This document shows positions 45,270 through 58,489 of a DNA stretch of 64,000 bases, one piece after another; within the stretch, counting starts at the first letter, position 1, and the number at the start of each line of letters is the position of its first letter. The translations under genes and the position numbers were made by a program. The notes below the pieces were generated by a model. That model saw only the letters and a list, made by a program, of their open reading frames with translations, was not told the origin of the DNA and made no database searches. This DNA is from Mesorhizobium sp. CU3 (lineage in GTDB: Bacteria > Pseudomonadota > Alphaproteobacteria > Rhizobiales > Rhizobiaceae), in contig NZ_VFWX01000001.1 in NCBI RefSeq assembly GCF_006442965.1, forward strand, positions 186,001-250,000, read 5' to 3'.

Positions 45270-45288
45270 TTGGTGGACCCCTCAAACA

Positions 45289-45319
45289 AAACGGGCGCGA
45301 CCTCACGGCGCGCCCGTTT
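45289..45319 (-). terminator. Intrinsic terminator of pnp
   Basis: On the minus strand AAACGGGCGCG and CGCGCCCGTTT form an 11-bp stem with a nine-base loop, followed by TGTTTG, 21 bases after the pnp stop. Confidence 0.88.
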
Positions 45320-45340
45320 CGATCTAACTGTTCAGGTCGA

Positions 45341-47488
<2,148 letters not shown>

Positions 47489-47849
47489 ATCTTGTCCTTC
47501 ATATGCGGAAAGGGCCGCGCCGTCTTGACGGTCACGGGTCACCCCTTCCCTGGCTTCCTTCGGGCAGCCACGGGCAAGACAACGGGAAGCTCGATAGTCC
47601 GGCATATCGCCGAGCGAGCATCCTGCAATCCTGCCCCATGACCGTCCATGGGCGGTTCCGAATGGCCCTCTGCTCGTCCGGAACCGGTTGGCCGACTTGT
47701 CGTCCGGCCTTTGCGCGCATGACGCCGAAAACCGTTGTTTCCGGAACGCGTCCCGCGCGAATGCAAATTCCAGCATTTTCGCAGCGGACCCTTCCGATGC
47801 GCCAATGCGCGACCGGCGGGCTCCTTTGGAGAGCCCGCCGGTCAATTCG
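47489..47849 (-). promoter_or_regulatory. rpsO-pnp intergenic region and pnp leader
   Basis: No gene is seen in these 361 bases. Seven bases after the rpsO stop, a perfect 13-bp stem (GACCGGCGGGCTC at 47811-47823 with its complement at 47831-47843) and a seven-base loop are visible. On the minus strand no T-run follows, so it is not a classical terminator. It resembles in position the RNase III-cleaved hairpin of the E. coli pnp leader. The remaining 320 bases hold the pnp leader and possibly a second promoter, which I could not pick out. Confidence 0.65.
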
Positions 47850-48119
47850 TCAGCGACGCAGGCCGAGCTTGTCGATCAGCGTCTGGTAGCGCGCATCATC
47901 CTTGCGCTTGAGATAGTCAAGCAGGCTGCGGCGCTGGGAGACCAGAGCAAGCAGGCCACGGCGGGAATGGTTATCCTTCTTGTGGTCCTTGAAGTGCTCG
48001 GTCAGGTTCTTGATGCGCTCGGAAAGGATGGCAACCTGGACTTCCGGGGAACCGGTGTCGCCCTTGGCGGTTGCGAATTCAGTCATCAATTCCTTCTTGC
48101 GATCGGCAGTGATCGACAT
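47850..48119 (-). CDS. rpsO: 30S ribosomal protein S15
   Basis: This 89-residue protein is S15, with [32 protein letters not shown] at the start and the [22 protein letters not shown] helix in the middle. It binds the central domain of 16S rRNA. It stands directly upstream of pnp, the common bacterial order. About 100 bases upstream on the minus strand, TATATG near 48226-48231 may be part of its promoter, though a good -35 is not clear. corA lies between it and truB. Confidence 0.97.
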   Translation of the reverse strand: MSITADRKKELMTEFATAKGDTGSPEVQVAILSERIKNLTEHFKDHKKDNHSRRGLLALVSQRRSLLDYLKRKDDARYQTLIDKLGLRR

Positions 48120-48310
48120 CGTGCTTTTCCTTATCTGTTGGAGGAAACGGGACGCCCACAGCCGGGATGTCGTCCAGCAGGGGCCAGTGCAAGCAACGCG
48201 TCAGGGCGCGAAGCTGCGGCGCATATAGGGCAATTCCGGGAAAAACACCAGCCCAATTGTCAAGCCGGCTTGTCGCAGGCTCCGGTTGCGCAATCGGAAT
48301 AGTTCAAGCG

Positions 48311-49405
48311 CTACAGCCACTTCTTCCATTTGAAGAAAGCGACCAGCCCGAGCGCGACCGCCAGCATGAACAGCAACGCCACCGGATAGCCGTAGTGGGC
48401 CTTGAGCTCCGGCATGTTCCAGGGCGAGCTTTCGGGGTCGAAATTCATGCCCCAGACGCCAACCAGGAACGTCAGCGGCATGAAGATCACCGAGACGATC
48501 GTCAGATAGGAGATGACGTCGTTGGTGCGCGCCTGGGTCAGCGACACATGCATTTCGATCAGGCCGGTCAGCATGTCGCGCTGGTTCTCCACCAGCTCGA
48601 TCAGCCGCAGCGAATGGTCGAGCGTGTCGTTGAAGAAGATCTTGGTCTCGGCCTTGACGAAGGGCACGTCGTTGCGGATCAGCGTCGCCAACGCATCGCG
48701 CATCGGCCACAGCACGCCCTTCAGCACGCCGGCGTCGCGCCGCAACTCATGCAGCTGCCGCATCTGGTGCTTGTGCGGCATGCTGAGCATCTGGTCCTCG
48801 ATGCCGTCGACCTGTTCGCTCGCCGCCTCGATCGGCGGAAAGTAGCTGTCGACGATGGCGTCGATCAGCGCGTAGGCGAGATAATCGGAGCCGCGCGAGC
48901 GCAGCCGGTTGGGCATGGCGCCGGCGATGCGCTTGCGCACCGGATCGAACGGATCGCCTTCGCGTTCCTGAAAAGTGACGACGAAATTCCCTCCGAAAAA
49001 CAGCGATATCTGCTCGTAGCGATGCGCGGTGACATCGTCGATCATGCGCATGACGACAAAGGCATGATCCTCGAAGAAATCCACCTTCGGCCGCTGCCCG
49101 GTATTGACGACATCCTCCAGCGCCAGCGGATGCAGGTTGAAGATGCGGCCGATCTCCTCGATCAGCGGGATGTTGGCGAGGCCTGTGCAATCCAGCCAGA
49201 CGACCGGCCATTTCTCGCAGTGGGTGTTGAGATCGTCGATCGAGGCGTTGTCGATGGTCTTGAATTTCTCCGGCGCGATCAGCGTCAGCCGGAGTTCGCT
49301 ACGCCGTGCCGCCGGGTCGGCGATGAGCGTGCCGGGCGATGCGCCTACCGGCGGCCGCCGCATCCTGAGCGGTCCCCGCGTCTTGTCTGTATCAGCCTTT
49401 GCCAT
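48311..49405 (-). CDS. CorA/ZntB-family metal transporter
   Basis: This 364-residue protein has a large cytoplasmic N-terminal domain and two C-terminal membrane segments with the pore-loop GMN signature in VGVWGMNFDPESSPWNMPEL. The cytoplasmic tail FKWKKWL is basic, as in CorA. It would carry Mg2+ or related divalent ions; ZntB-like zinc transport is the alternative. The frame is open to 49438; the ATG at 49405 (MAKADTDKTRG) is preferred. It sits between truB and rpsO, breaking the common truB-rpsO-pnp order. Confidence 0.85.
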   Translation of the reverse strand: MAKADTDKTRGPLRMRRPPVGASPGTLIADPAARRSELRLTLIAPEKFKTIDNASIDDLNTHCEKWPVVWLDCTGLANIPLIEEIGRIFNLHPLALEDVVNTGQRPKVDFFEDHAFVVMRMIDDVTAHRYEQISLFFGGNFVVTFQEREGDPFDPVRKRIAGAMPNRLRSRGSDYLAYALIDAIVDSYFPPIEAASEQVDGIEDQMLSMPHKHQMRQLHELRRDAGVLKGVLWPMRDALATLIRNDVPFVKAETKIFFNDTLDHSLRLIELVENQRDMLTGLIEMHVSLTQARTNDVISYLTIVSVIFMPLTFLVGVWGMNFDPESSPWNMPELKAHYGYPVALLFMLAVALGLVAFFKWKKWL

Positions 49406-49458
49406 GATTTCCGCCGACAACGAATCCCTCGGGCGCAAACAAGCCTAGCCTAGCGCCG

Positions 49459-50418
49459 TTACCCGACAAAGACCCGCTTGGGCTTGAACATGCCCTGCTC
49501 GATGGCGCCGATGGCGACGAGCTTGCCGCGCGCGGTGGCGCAGGCTTCCTCCGCCTCGACCGGCGCGTCGCGGCCGCGGATGATAACCGGATTGCCGAGC
49601 CGGATCTTGGTCGCGGCATCGTCGCTGACGGCGACCTGCGGCAGGCAGTCGAGCGCGACGGCGGTTTCAACCAGGAGGTCGTCTATGGCGCTGAAGTCGA
49701 TCGGAGCGTCCGTTTCGTCCGCGCTGTCGTCGCTCTTTTCGCCGAAGCGAGCCGCTTCCAGTTCGGCAACCGTAACGAAATCCTCCTGCGTAAACGGCTC
49801 GACCTCGACACGGCGCAACTCGGCTATGTGGCCGAAGCAGCCGAGATCGCGGCCCATATCGCGCGCCAGCGAACGCACATAGGTGCCCTTGCCGCATTCG
49901 ACCTCGAAAATCGTCCTGTCGGCGCCGTGCTCGACAATGTCCAGGCGGCCGATCTCGATCTCGCGGGCCGGAATCTCGACCGTCTCGCCGTCGCGGGCGA
50001 GATCATAGGCGCGCTCGCCGGCGATCTTGATGGCCGAAAACTGAGGCGGGGTCTGCATGATGACGCCGGTGTATTTCGGCAAGAGCGCCCGTACTTCGGC
50101 TTCCGCCGGGCGACGGTCGGAACTGTTGGTCACCGGGCCTTCGAGGTCGTCGGTCGAGCGTTCCTCGCCCCAGGCGACGGTGAAGCGGTAGACCTTGGCC
50201 CCGTCTTGCACGTAAGGCACTGTCTTGGTCGCTTCGCCCAGCGCGATCGGCAACATGCCGGAAGCCAGCGGATCGAGCGTGCCGGCATGGCCGGCCTTCT
50301 CGGCCTGGAACAGCCATTTGATCTTGGAGACGGCCTCGGTCGAGCCCATGCCGACCGGCTTGTCCAGCACCACCCACCCGGAGACCGGCCGGCCTTTCTT
50401 CTTGCCGCGACGCGCCAC
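49459..50418 (-). CDS. truB: tRNA pseudouridine-55 synthase
   Basis: This 319-residue protein is TruB, with the catalytic Asp in [15 protein letters not shown] near residue 43 and the conserved [17 protein letters not shown] block. It makes pseudouridine 55 in tRNA. The start is a GTG at 50418 that shares one base with the rbfA stop (TAGTG), so the genes are tightly coupled. An acidic insert (about residues 228-245, [10 protein letters not shown]) separates the catalytic and C-terminal PUA-like regions. Confidence 0.95.
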   Translation of the reverse strand: MARRGKKKGRPVSGWVVLDKPVGMGSTEAVSKIKWLFQAEKAGHAGTLDPLASGMLPIALGEATKTVPYVQDGAKVYRFTVAWGEERSTDDLEGPVTNSSDRRPAEAEVRALLPKYTGVIMQTPPQFSAIKIAGERAYDLARDGETVEIPAREIEIGRLDIVEHGADRTIFEVECGKGTYVRSLARDMGRDLGCFGHIAELRRVEVEPFTQEDFVTVAELEAARFGEKSDDSADETDAPIDFSAIDDLLVETAVALDCLPQVAVSDDAATKIRLGNPVIIRGRDAPVEAEEACATARGKLVAIGAIEQGMFKPKRVFVG

Positions 50419-50840
50419 TATCGTTCGTCCTCGTCTTTCTTGTTCTCGTCGTCGGGGTGGAGGTCGCGCGCGACCTCTGGCGACTTCAGCAACTCGTTGA
50501 TCCTGGCGAAATTGTCGAAGGACGTATCGAGCCGGAAGCGGAATTCCGGCATGTATTTCATTTGTCTCAGCGCGCCGGAGACGCGGCCGCGGATGAATTT
50601 CGCGTGCTTGTTGAGCGCCTCGACCACGGCATCGGTGTCACCCGCTCCGAGCGGCGAGACGAAGGCGGTGGCGATCTTGAGGTCCGGCGACATGCGCACC
50701 TCGGAGACCGAGACGACGCTGTTTTCGATCACCGGATCGATGATCTCGCCGCGCTGCAAGGTTTCGGAAAGGGCGTGGCGCACTTGCTCGCCGACGCGCA
50801 GCATGCGCTGGGAGGGGCCTGATGTTGTCGAACGGGACAT
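50418..50840 (-). CDS. rbfA: Ribosome-binding factor A
   Basis: This 140-residue protein is RbfA, with a type II KH fold ([19 protein letters not shown] through [22 protein letters not shown]) and an acidic and lysine-rich tail. It matures the 5' end of 16S rRNA and is important at low temperature. The ATG at 50840 (MSRSTTSG) is preferred to an upstream in-frame start. It follows infB by 121 bases and overlaps truB by one base. Confidence 0.94.
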   Translation of the reverse strand: MSRSTTSGPSQRMLRVGEQVRHALSETLQRGEIIDPVIENSVVSVSEVRMSPDLKIATAFVSPLGAGDTDAVVEALNKHAKFIRGRVSGALRQMKYMPEFRFRLDTSFDNFARINELLKSPEVARDLHPDDENKKDEDER

Positions 50841-50961
50841 TTCTTCGGTCCTGAAATCGTGAAGCGCGGGATGGGACCGCGCCGCATGTCTCAAATGGGC
50901 AAGAGTTCAGACGGCAGCCTTCTTGGCTGCCGCCCGGATCATTTCGGCAGTATAGCCGACT

Positions 50962-53534
<2,573 letters not shown>

Positions 53535-53538
<4 letters not shown>

Positions 53539-54185
53539 TCCATATCCTCTGCGGCATCATCTTCGTCAGCAACGGCCGCAAGCATTGCCAGATCGTTCGG
53601 GGTACCGCCCCGATATCGGTCGAGCGCAACAACGCGCTTCTCAACCGCCTGCCCCGCGTCCTGCGCGAGAACGGCAGCATGTATCACATTTGTACCCCCC
53701 AATGCCAAGCTCAACTCGGCCTCGGAGAAAAGTTTGTAGGCAAGGGTGGCGGGGCCGCCGAGATGGACGGTCGCGCGCCGCGCCTGACTGATCTTGCGGA
53801 CGCCGTCGTCGGCCGCCTCGGTGGCGTGCAGCACGAGAAGCGCCTCGCCGTCACGCACCGCGGCCTCGACCTTGGCGGCGCCTAGAACGACGGCGCCGGC
53901 CTTGCGAGCAAGGCCGATCATGCCCAGAGCGGATCGGACAAGCAGCCCGTCGACCATGCCGCCGAGATCGGCGGGGACGGCTACCTGCGCCTTGAAGGCG
54001 CGGGCAAACAGGTTCTTCGCCGCTGCCTTGTCGATATGTAGGCGGTCGGCGGTGACCCAGCAACCACGGCCGGGCAGATTTCTCTTGATGTCCGGGACGA
54101 CGGCCGAATCCGGGCCGACGACGAAGCGGATCAGCTCATCCGCTTCGGCCTGCCTGCGCGTAACGATGCAAGTGCGATCGTTCAT
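53535..54185 (-). CDS. ylxR: YlxR-type nucleic-acid-binding protein with L7Ae-like domain
   Basis: This 216-residue protein has an N-terminal YlxR (DUF448) domain with [21 protein letters not shown] and [10 protein letters not shown], and a C-terminal L7Ae/L30e-like domain (about residues 95-190, [25 protein letters not shown]). The fusion is known in alphaproteobacteria. It lies between nusA and infB as usual and is thought to bind RNA or affect transcription. It follows nusA by 38 bases and overlaps infB by four bases. Confidence 0.9.
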
Positions 54186-54223
54186 CTCGTCCTGGGGCGG
54201 GTTGTGTGCGATGCGGTTTCACC

Positions 54224-55819
54224 TCACGCACCGACGGCTTCGTCAGCCGATGCTTCTTCGGCCGCAAGCTCGTCTTCGGTGATCCAGCCGGCCCTTTTGC
54301 GGGCGGCAAGCACCATTTCCTCGGCGTCGGCGCGCGAGACGCCATGGGGCGCGAGCACGCCGGGGTAAACCTTCGTCTCGCCGTCCTTGCGTTCCTTCCA
54401 GCCGGTAAGGTCGTCGGCGGCATAACCGGCGAAGTCCTCGATCGTCTTCACGCCGTCCTCGCCGAGCGTCACCATCATGGCGGTGGTGACGCCGGGGATC
54501 TCGCGCAGCTCGTCCTTGACGCCGAGCGCCTTGCGCTTCTCGTCGTGCTCGGCCTCGATCTTTTCCAGATATTCGCGGGCGCGAGTCTGGATTTCCGAAG
54601 CGGTGTCCTCGTCGAAGCCGTCGATCGAGGCGATTTCGCCGGAATCGACGTAAGCCACTTCCTCGACGCTGGTGAAGCCTTCGGAGGCGAGCACCTGGCC
54701 GACCATCTCGTCGACGTCGAGAGCTTCCATGAACAGGGCCGAGCGCTCGACGAATTCCTTCTGGCGGCGCTCGCTCTCTTCCTGCTCGGTCAGGATGTCG
54801 ATGTCCCAGCCGGTGAGCTGCGAGGCAAGGCGCACGTTCTGGCCGCGGCGGCCGATGGCCAGCGACAGCTGGTCGTCGGGAACCACCACCTCGATGCGCT
54901 CGGCATCCTCGTCGAGCACCACCTTGGCGACTTCGGCCGGCTGCAGCGCGTTGACGATGAAGGAGGCGGCCGAAGGCGACCACGGGATGATGTCGATCTT
55001 CTCGCCCTGCAATTCGCCGACCACCGCCTGGACGCGGCTGCCGCGCATGCCGACGCAGGCGCCGACCGGGTCGATCGAGGAATCGCGCGAGATGACGGCG
55101 ATCTTGGCGCGCGAACCCGGATCGCGGGCGACGGACTTGATCTCGATGATGCCGTCGTAGATTTCCGGCACTTCCATGGTGAAGAGCTTGGCCATGAACT
55201 GCGGATGGGTGCGCGACAGGAAGATCTGCGGGCCGCGCTGCTCGCGGCGCACGTCATAGACATAGGCGCGGACGCGGTCGCCATATTTGTAGTTCTCGCG
55301 CGGGATCAGCTCGTCGCGGCGGATGATCGCTTCGCCGCGGCCGAGATCGACGATGACGTTGCCGTATTCGACGCGCTTGACCGTGCCGTTGACGATCTCG
55401 CCGATGCGGTCTTTGTATTCGTCATACTGGCGGTCGCGCTCGGCCTCGCGCACCTTCTGCACGATGACCTGCTTGGCCGACTGAGCGGCGATGCGGCCGA
55501 AATCCATCGGCGGCAGCTGCTCGGCGATGAAGTCGCCGACCTGGGCGTCGGGATTGCGCTCGCGGGCCGTGGAAAGCGCGATCTGCGTCGCATAGTCCTC
55601 GACCCCCTCGACCACTTCCATCAGCCGCTGCAGCTTCATCTCGCCGGTATTGGGATTGATGTCGGCGCGGATGTTGGTCTCCTGGCCGTAACGCGAGCGC
55701 GCCGCCTTCTGGATCGCATCGGCCATGGCGGCAATGACGATCGACTTGTCGATCGACTTTTCACGCGCGACCGCATCGGCGATCTGCAGCAGTTCAAGCC
55801 TGTTGGCGCTTACAACCAT
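54224..55819 (-). CDS. nusA: Transcription termination/antitermination protein NusA
   Basis: This 531-residue protein has the NusA layout: N-terminal RNAP-binding domain (about 1-125), S1 domain (about 130-200), two KH domains (about 205-345), and C-terminal helix-hairpin-helix repeats (about 350-515) with an acidic tail. It binds RNA polymerase and controls pausing, termination and antitermination. It follows rimP by 46 bases. NusA could act on the terminator in the leader of its own operon, as discussed for the rimP leader. Confidence 0.96.
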   Translation of the reverse strand: MVVSANRLELLQIADAVAREKSIDKSIVIAAMADAIQKAARSRYGQETNIRADINPNTGEMKLQRLMEVVEGVEDYATQIALSTARERNPDAQVGDFIAEQLPPMDFGRIAAQSAKQVIVQKVREAERDRQYDEYKDRIGEIVNGTVKRVEYGNVIVDLGRGEAIIRRDELIPRENYKYGDRVRAYVYDVRREQRGPQIFLSRTHPQFMAKLFTMEVPEIYDGIIEIKSVARDPGSRAKIAVISRDSSIDPVGACVGMRGSRVQAVVGELQGEKIDIIPWSPSAASFIVNALQPAEVAKVVLDEDAERIEVVVPDDQLSLAIGRRGQNVRLASQLTGWDIDILTEQEESERRQKEFVERSALFMEALDVDEMVGQVLASEGFTSVEEVAYVDSGEIASIDGFDEDTASEIQTRAREYLEKIEAEHDEKRKALGVKDELREIPGVTTAMMVTLGEDGVKTIEDFAGYAADDLTGWKERKDGETKVYPGVLAPHGVSRADAEEMVLAARKRAGWITEDELAAEEASADEAVGA

Positions 55820-55865
55820 TGTCTTTCTCCCGATTTCGCGCCGGACAGCGAGCCCGGCTACTCAA

Positions 55866-56492
55866 TCAACTTTCCTGTTCGGTTTCGTTTTCCTCGGCGG
55901 CGTCTTCCGCTTCGCCTCGGCGTTTCTTTGCTTCCTTGCGCGCCCGGTTGTCCTTGGACAGTGCATCGCGGATCAGATCGTCGGTCAGCACCAGCCTGGC
56001 CTCGGCGATGGCGTCGTAAGGCACGCGCACCGTCGGCTCCTCGCCATAGGCCGCCTTGTCGCGCTCGATCAGGATGCCGTCGGCATCGGCCTCGGCGATC
56101 TTGCCCTTGAAGCGCTTGCGGTCGGCCACCAGCACCGCGGTTTCGAGCTTGACCAGATGGCCGGTCCAGGTGGTGAAATCCACCTTGCGCACCAGCGGCC
56201 GGTCGATGCCGGGCGACGAGACTTCGAGATGATACGCCTTTTCGATCGGATCATCGACATCGAGCGCCGGCGACACAGCGCGGCTGACCTCTTCGCAATC
56301 CTCGACGGTCATGGTGCCGTCTTCGCGCTCGGCCATGATTTGCAATGTCAGCCCGTTCTGGCCGGTCAGTTGCACCCGCACGAGGCGGAAGCCGATGGCC
56401 TTCAGCACCGGCTGCACGATCAGCGCAATGCGCGCATCGATGCCGCTTTCGCGGATGATACGGTCGTCGGCTTCGCTTGCCGCTGCAGTCAT
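55866..56492 (-). CDS. rimP: Ribosome maturation factor RimP
   Basis: This 208-residue protein is RimP, with the conserved [15 protein letters not shown] motif in the middle and a C-terminal SH3-like domain, then a charged tail rich in Glu, Lys and Arg. It helps 30S assembly. The frame is open to 56579; the ATG at 56492 (MTAAASEA) is preferred, since longer forms would cover the leader terminator. It is the first gene of the rimP-nusA-ylxR-infB-rbfA-truB operon. Confidence 0.93.
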   Translation of the reverse strand: MTAAASEADDRIIRESGIDARIALIVQPVLKAIGFRLVRVQLTGQNGLTLQIMAEREDGTMTVEDCEEVSRAVSPALDVDDPIEKAYHLEVSSPGIDRPLVRKVDFTTWTGHLVKLETAVLVADRKRFKGKIAEADADGILIERDKAAYGEEPTVRVPYDAIAEARLVLTDDLIRDALSKDNRARKEAKKRRGEAEDAAEENETEQES

Positions 56493-56530
56493 CAGATCCC
56501 TGTCGCCTTGTCGCTTCCGGCCGGCAGGTA

Positions 56531-56563
56531 ATAAAAAAGAGCGGGACCGGGAGGACCCACTCT
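56531..56563 (-). terminator. Intrinsic terminator (attenuator) in the rimP leader
   Basis: On the minus strand AAGAGTGGG and CCCGCTCTT pair in 9 bp (one G-U), with a ten-base loop, followed by six T with one more base of the run (TTTTTT ATT). It lies between the promoter at 56592-56620 and the rimP ATG at 56492. Confidence 0.85.
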
Positions 56564-56591
56564 TCGTCATACCGACCAAGAATTTGAGGCT

Positions 56592-56620
56592 GATATAGAC
56601 GATCCGCGACGGCGTTTCAA
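56592..56620 (-). promoter_or_regulatory. Sigma-70 promoter of the rimP-nusA-infB operon
   Basis: On the minus strand TTGAAA (56620-56615), a 17-base spacer and TATATC (56597-56592) match the consensus at nine of twelve positions. Transcription should begin near 56585 and yield a leader of about 93 bases containing the terminator. Confidence 0.75.
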
Positions 56621-56654
56621 GCCTGGATGCAGTGTCGACCCCGAGGGCTGGTGC

Positions 56655-56942
56655 TCACAGCTGCCGCGGCCATTTCTGAGCCGCATGCATCACGGTGATG
56701 ATCTCGATCTCGCGGCCGACGACCCGATAAGGAATAAGGTAGGGGATGTCCGCCAAAACCAGTTCCCGCGTACCTCTTATTCGCCCGACGCGGCCCATCG
56801 CCGGATGCTCGGCAAGATTGTCCGCAGCAGAAACAAGGCGGGCAACGACCCGCGCGGCCGCGGCAGGATTATCCTTTTCGATATAGGCGCCAATCTGATC
56901 GAGCCGCCGCAGGGCACGATTTGTCCAGCGGACCCGGTTCAT
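56655..56942 (-). CDS. ParE/RelE-family toxin
   Basis: This 95-residue protein has the ParE/RelE toxin fold, starting MNRVRWTNRALRRLDQIGAYI and with the conserved segment TRELVLADIPYLIPYRVVG and the C-terminal EIITVMHAAQKWPR. ParE members poison gyrase; RelE members cut mRNA. The Arg/Lys layout is more like ParE. It overlaps the antitoxin stop by four bases. It ends about 35 bases before the rimP promoter on the same strand, so read-through could reach rimP but for the terminator. Confidence 0.9.
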   Translation of the reverse strand: MNRVRWTNRALRRLDQIGAYIEKDNPAAAARVVARLVSAADNLAEHPAMGRVGRIRGTRELVLADIPYLIPYRVVGREIEIITVMHAAQKWPRQL

Positions 56943-57184
56943 CGTCCGAGAGATGGCCTGACGTATTTCGCTACCACGTCGGCCAGCTCTTTCTCGCTGG
57001 CAAACTTCCCTTGGTCAGCCTCGGCCAACCCGGCCTCGATCTCGGCAAGCTGCCACTCCTCCCTGGCGATATAGTCCTCGATCGCCTGAGCCGCGACATA
57101 GGAACGGGAGCGGTCTACTTTCCCGGCCAAGCGGTCAAGCTTGGCCGCCGCCTCATCGGAGAGGCGTACGGTAAAGGCGGCCAT
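56939..57184 (-). CDS. Ribbon-helix-helix antitoxin (ParD/CopG type)
   Basis: This 81-residue protein has an N-terminal ribbon-helix-helix (FTVRLSDEAAAKLDRLAGKVDRSRSYVAAQAIEDYIARE) and a C-terminal tail that would wrap the toxin. It should repress its own operon. The frame is open to 57349, but the ATG at 57184 gives the RHH directly. It overlaps the toxin by four bases, the typical module order. Confidence 0.9.
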   Translation of the reverse strand: MAAFTVRLSDEAAAKLDRLAGKVDRSRSYVAAQAIEDYIAREEWQLAEIEAGLAEADQGKFASEKELADVVAKYVRPSLGR

Positions 57185-57195
57185 AGGGCGTCTCC

Positions 57196-57235
57196 ATTCT
57201 GGTTCATGTTGAATGTGGTGGAACCAATCTGGTTC
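57196..57235. promoter_or_regulatory. Operator candidate of the ParE/RHH module
   Basis: ATTCTGGTTC (57196-57205) and AATCTGGTTC (57226-57235) are direct repeats exactly 30 bases apart, with the inverted GAACCA at 57221-57226 between. They lie 12 to 51 bases before the antitoxin start and suit binding by an RHH dimer. Confidence 0.55.
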
Positions 57236-57407
57236 GTCAACCATGTGACCTTCTTCTCCTGGCGCTGCCTTGAACGACAATTGCATTGCGCAAGACGCAT
57301 AGCGGCCATGTTGGCGATGGCCCTGTGAATCTTCGCATGTCACACCCACCTATGATGCGACGCAAAAGAGAAAGGACGCGCGCGGTGGCGTGCGACAAGT
57401 GATTGCA

Positions 57408-57569
57408 ATGGACCGTGGATTGTTTTTCGTGATCGGCGACTTTTTCAGCACGTTCGGCAGCGCGGCAGCCGCGGCGCGGGCTGTCGAGGCGGGACGCAAG
57501 CCGCGCCGGAACGACTTGAAGAAGCTCGGCATCGATCCGGCCGCCTTCGACAGGATCGGCCGATTCTAG
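57408..57569 (+). CDS. Small hypothetical protein between the two toxin-antitoxin modules
   Basis: This 53-residue ORF starts MDRGLFFVIGDFFSTFGSAAAAARAVEAGRKP and ends FDRIGRF. The first half is hydrophobic, the second basic. Its codon use (strong G or C at third positions) matches real genes here. It is convergent with the GNAT toxin (20 bases between) and divergent from the RHH antitoxin. The second half recalls small DUF1127-like rhizobial proteins, but I do not recognise a family with confidence. No clear ribosome-binding site is seen before the ATG at 57408. Confidence 0.55.
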   Translation: MDRGLFFVIGDFFSTFGSAAAAARAVEAGRKPRRNDLKKLGIDPAAFDRIGRF

Positions 57570-57588
57570 AGCGGTCTCGAACGGCGCC

Positions 57589-58098
57589 TTATTTCTCGGC
57601 TTCCATGAGCGACGCGGCAATTGCCGCGATCGAACGGAACAACAGAAGCGGGTCTTCCCTGGTGGGGAGAAATCCCCGCCGCTGCCAGAATTGCGCGGCT
57701 TCATCATCGATTGCATTGACCATGAGCGCGCGTCCGCCAATCAGTTCCGCAGCCTGGACGCAGCGCTGAAGCGCGTGCTTCACCAAGCCAACACCAATGC
57801 CGCGCCCGCTCCATTGGGCGTCGGTGGCAAGCTGGCCGAGCAGAAGACAGGGCACCGGATCCGGAGGTTGGCCGGTGCGGATCGACCGAGGCAGGATCGA
57901 CGGCACGACAGCCGTCGGCGCTAGGCCAGAATATCCGACCACGCGGCCCGCGTCATGGACGACGAGAACGGCCGTGAAGCCCTTTTCTTGGTTGGAGAGC
58001 GCGCGGGTCTTCAGCCAGTGATCCAGCACAGGTTTGCCGCAGGAAAATCCGGAAACGTCGTGGAGCGCGGTAAGCGGTTCGGGAGCCGATAAGGCCAC
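57589..58098 (-). CDS. GNAT toxin (TacT/AtaT type)
   Basis: This 169-residue GNAT matches toxins that acetylate aminoacyl-tRNA: the N-terminal PEPLTALHDVSGFSCGKPVLDHWL block, acetyl-CoA loop QWSGRGIGVGLVKHAL (residues 95-110) and the ALMVNAIDDEAAQFW block. In Salmonella TacT the catalytic Tyr is in the FY-x-x-x-GF motif; here it is FW (W138). This may be a subfamily trait or reduce activity. It lies three bases after a DUF1778 gene, the antitoxin partner, so the pair is a module. Confidence 0.85.
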   Translation of the reverse strand: MALSAPEPLTALHDVSGFSCGKPVLDHWLKTRALSNQEKGFTAVLVVHDAGRVVGYSGLAPTAVVPSILPRSIRTGQPPDPVPCLLLGQLATDAQWSGRGIGVGLVKHALQRCVQAAELIGGRALMVNAIDDEAAQFWQRRGFLPTREDPLLLFRSIAAIAASLMEAEK

Positions 58099-58101
58099 GG
58101 A

Positions 58102-58401
58102 CTAGCGCTTCGCCGTGTAGCCAGGTTCCCATGGCGCACGCCGCTTTGCCAATTCCACCATGTCGGGAACCGAAGCGGCCGGGGCCGATAGAACCTCCAT
58201 GAACTCCGCGAACCCTTCCGGGCTCATGCGGATAAGGCGGCTATCCATCAACACATCCTCGGCCGCGCGCACGGCGGCGTCGCGCACGAAGTCGGTCCGG
58301 GACCGGCCGCGGAGGCTGGCGGCGCGATCGATCATCGCCACGTCCGCTTCCGGCAGGCGCATCGAGATCGGGTATTCCTTGCGTTCAACCTTGGCGGCCA
58401 T
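58102..58401 (-). CDS. DUF1778 antitoxin (TacA type)
   Basis: This 99-residue protein has a ribbon-helix-helix start (YPISMRLPEADVAMIDRAASLRGRSRTDFVRDAAVRAAEDVL) typical of DUF1778 antitoxins, and a C-terminal tail (about residues 60-99) that would bind the GNAT toxin. It should repress its own promoter. The ATG at 58401 follows GAGGAGACGATC. It is 88 bases downstream of trmB's end on the same strand. Confidence 0.88.
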   Translation of the reverse strand: MAAKVERKEYPISMRLPEADVAMIDRAASLRGRSRTDFVRDAAVRAAEDVLMDSRLIRMSPEGFAEFMEVLSAPAASVPDMVELAKRRAPWEPGYTAKR

Positions 58402-58489
58402 GATCGTCTCCTCGCCGTCAATATGGCGACTTGTAGCGCAAAATGCAATACGTGAAGCGATCCGCCCCGGTTCGACCGCACCCGCGCCC

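Noticed and set aside
54206..56110. A 634-residue plus-strand frame opposite nusA and rimP
   Set aside because: The nusA and rimP genes are certain by motif; the antisense translation is Asp/His/Leu-rich shadow.
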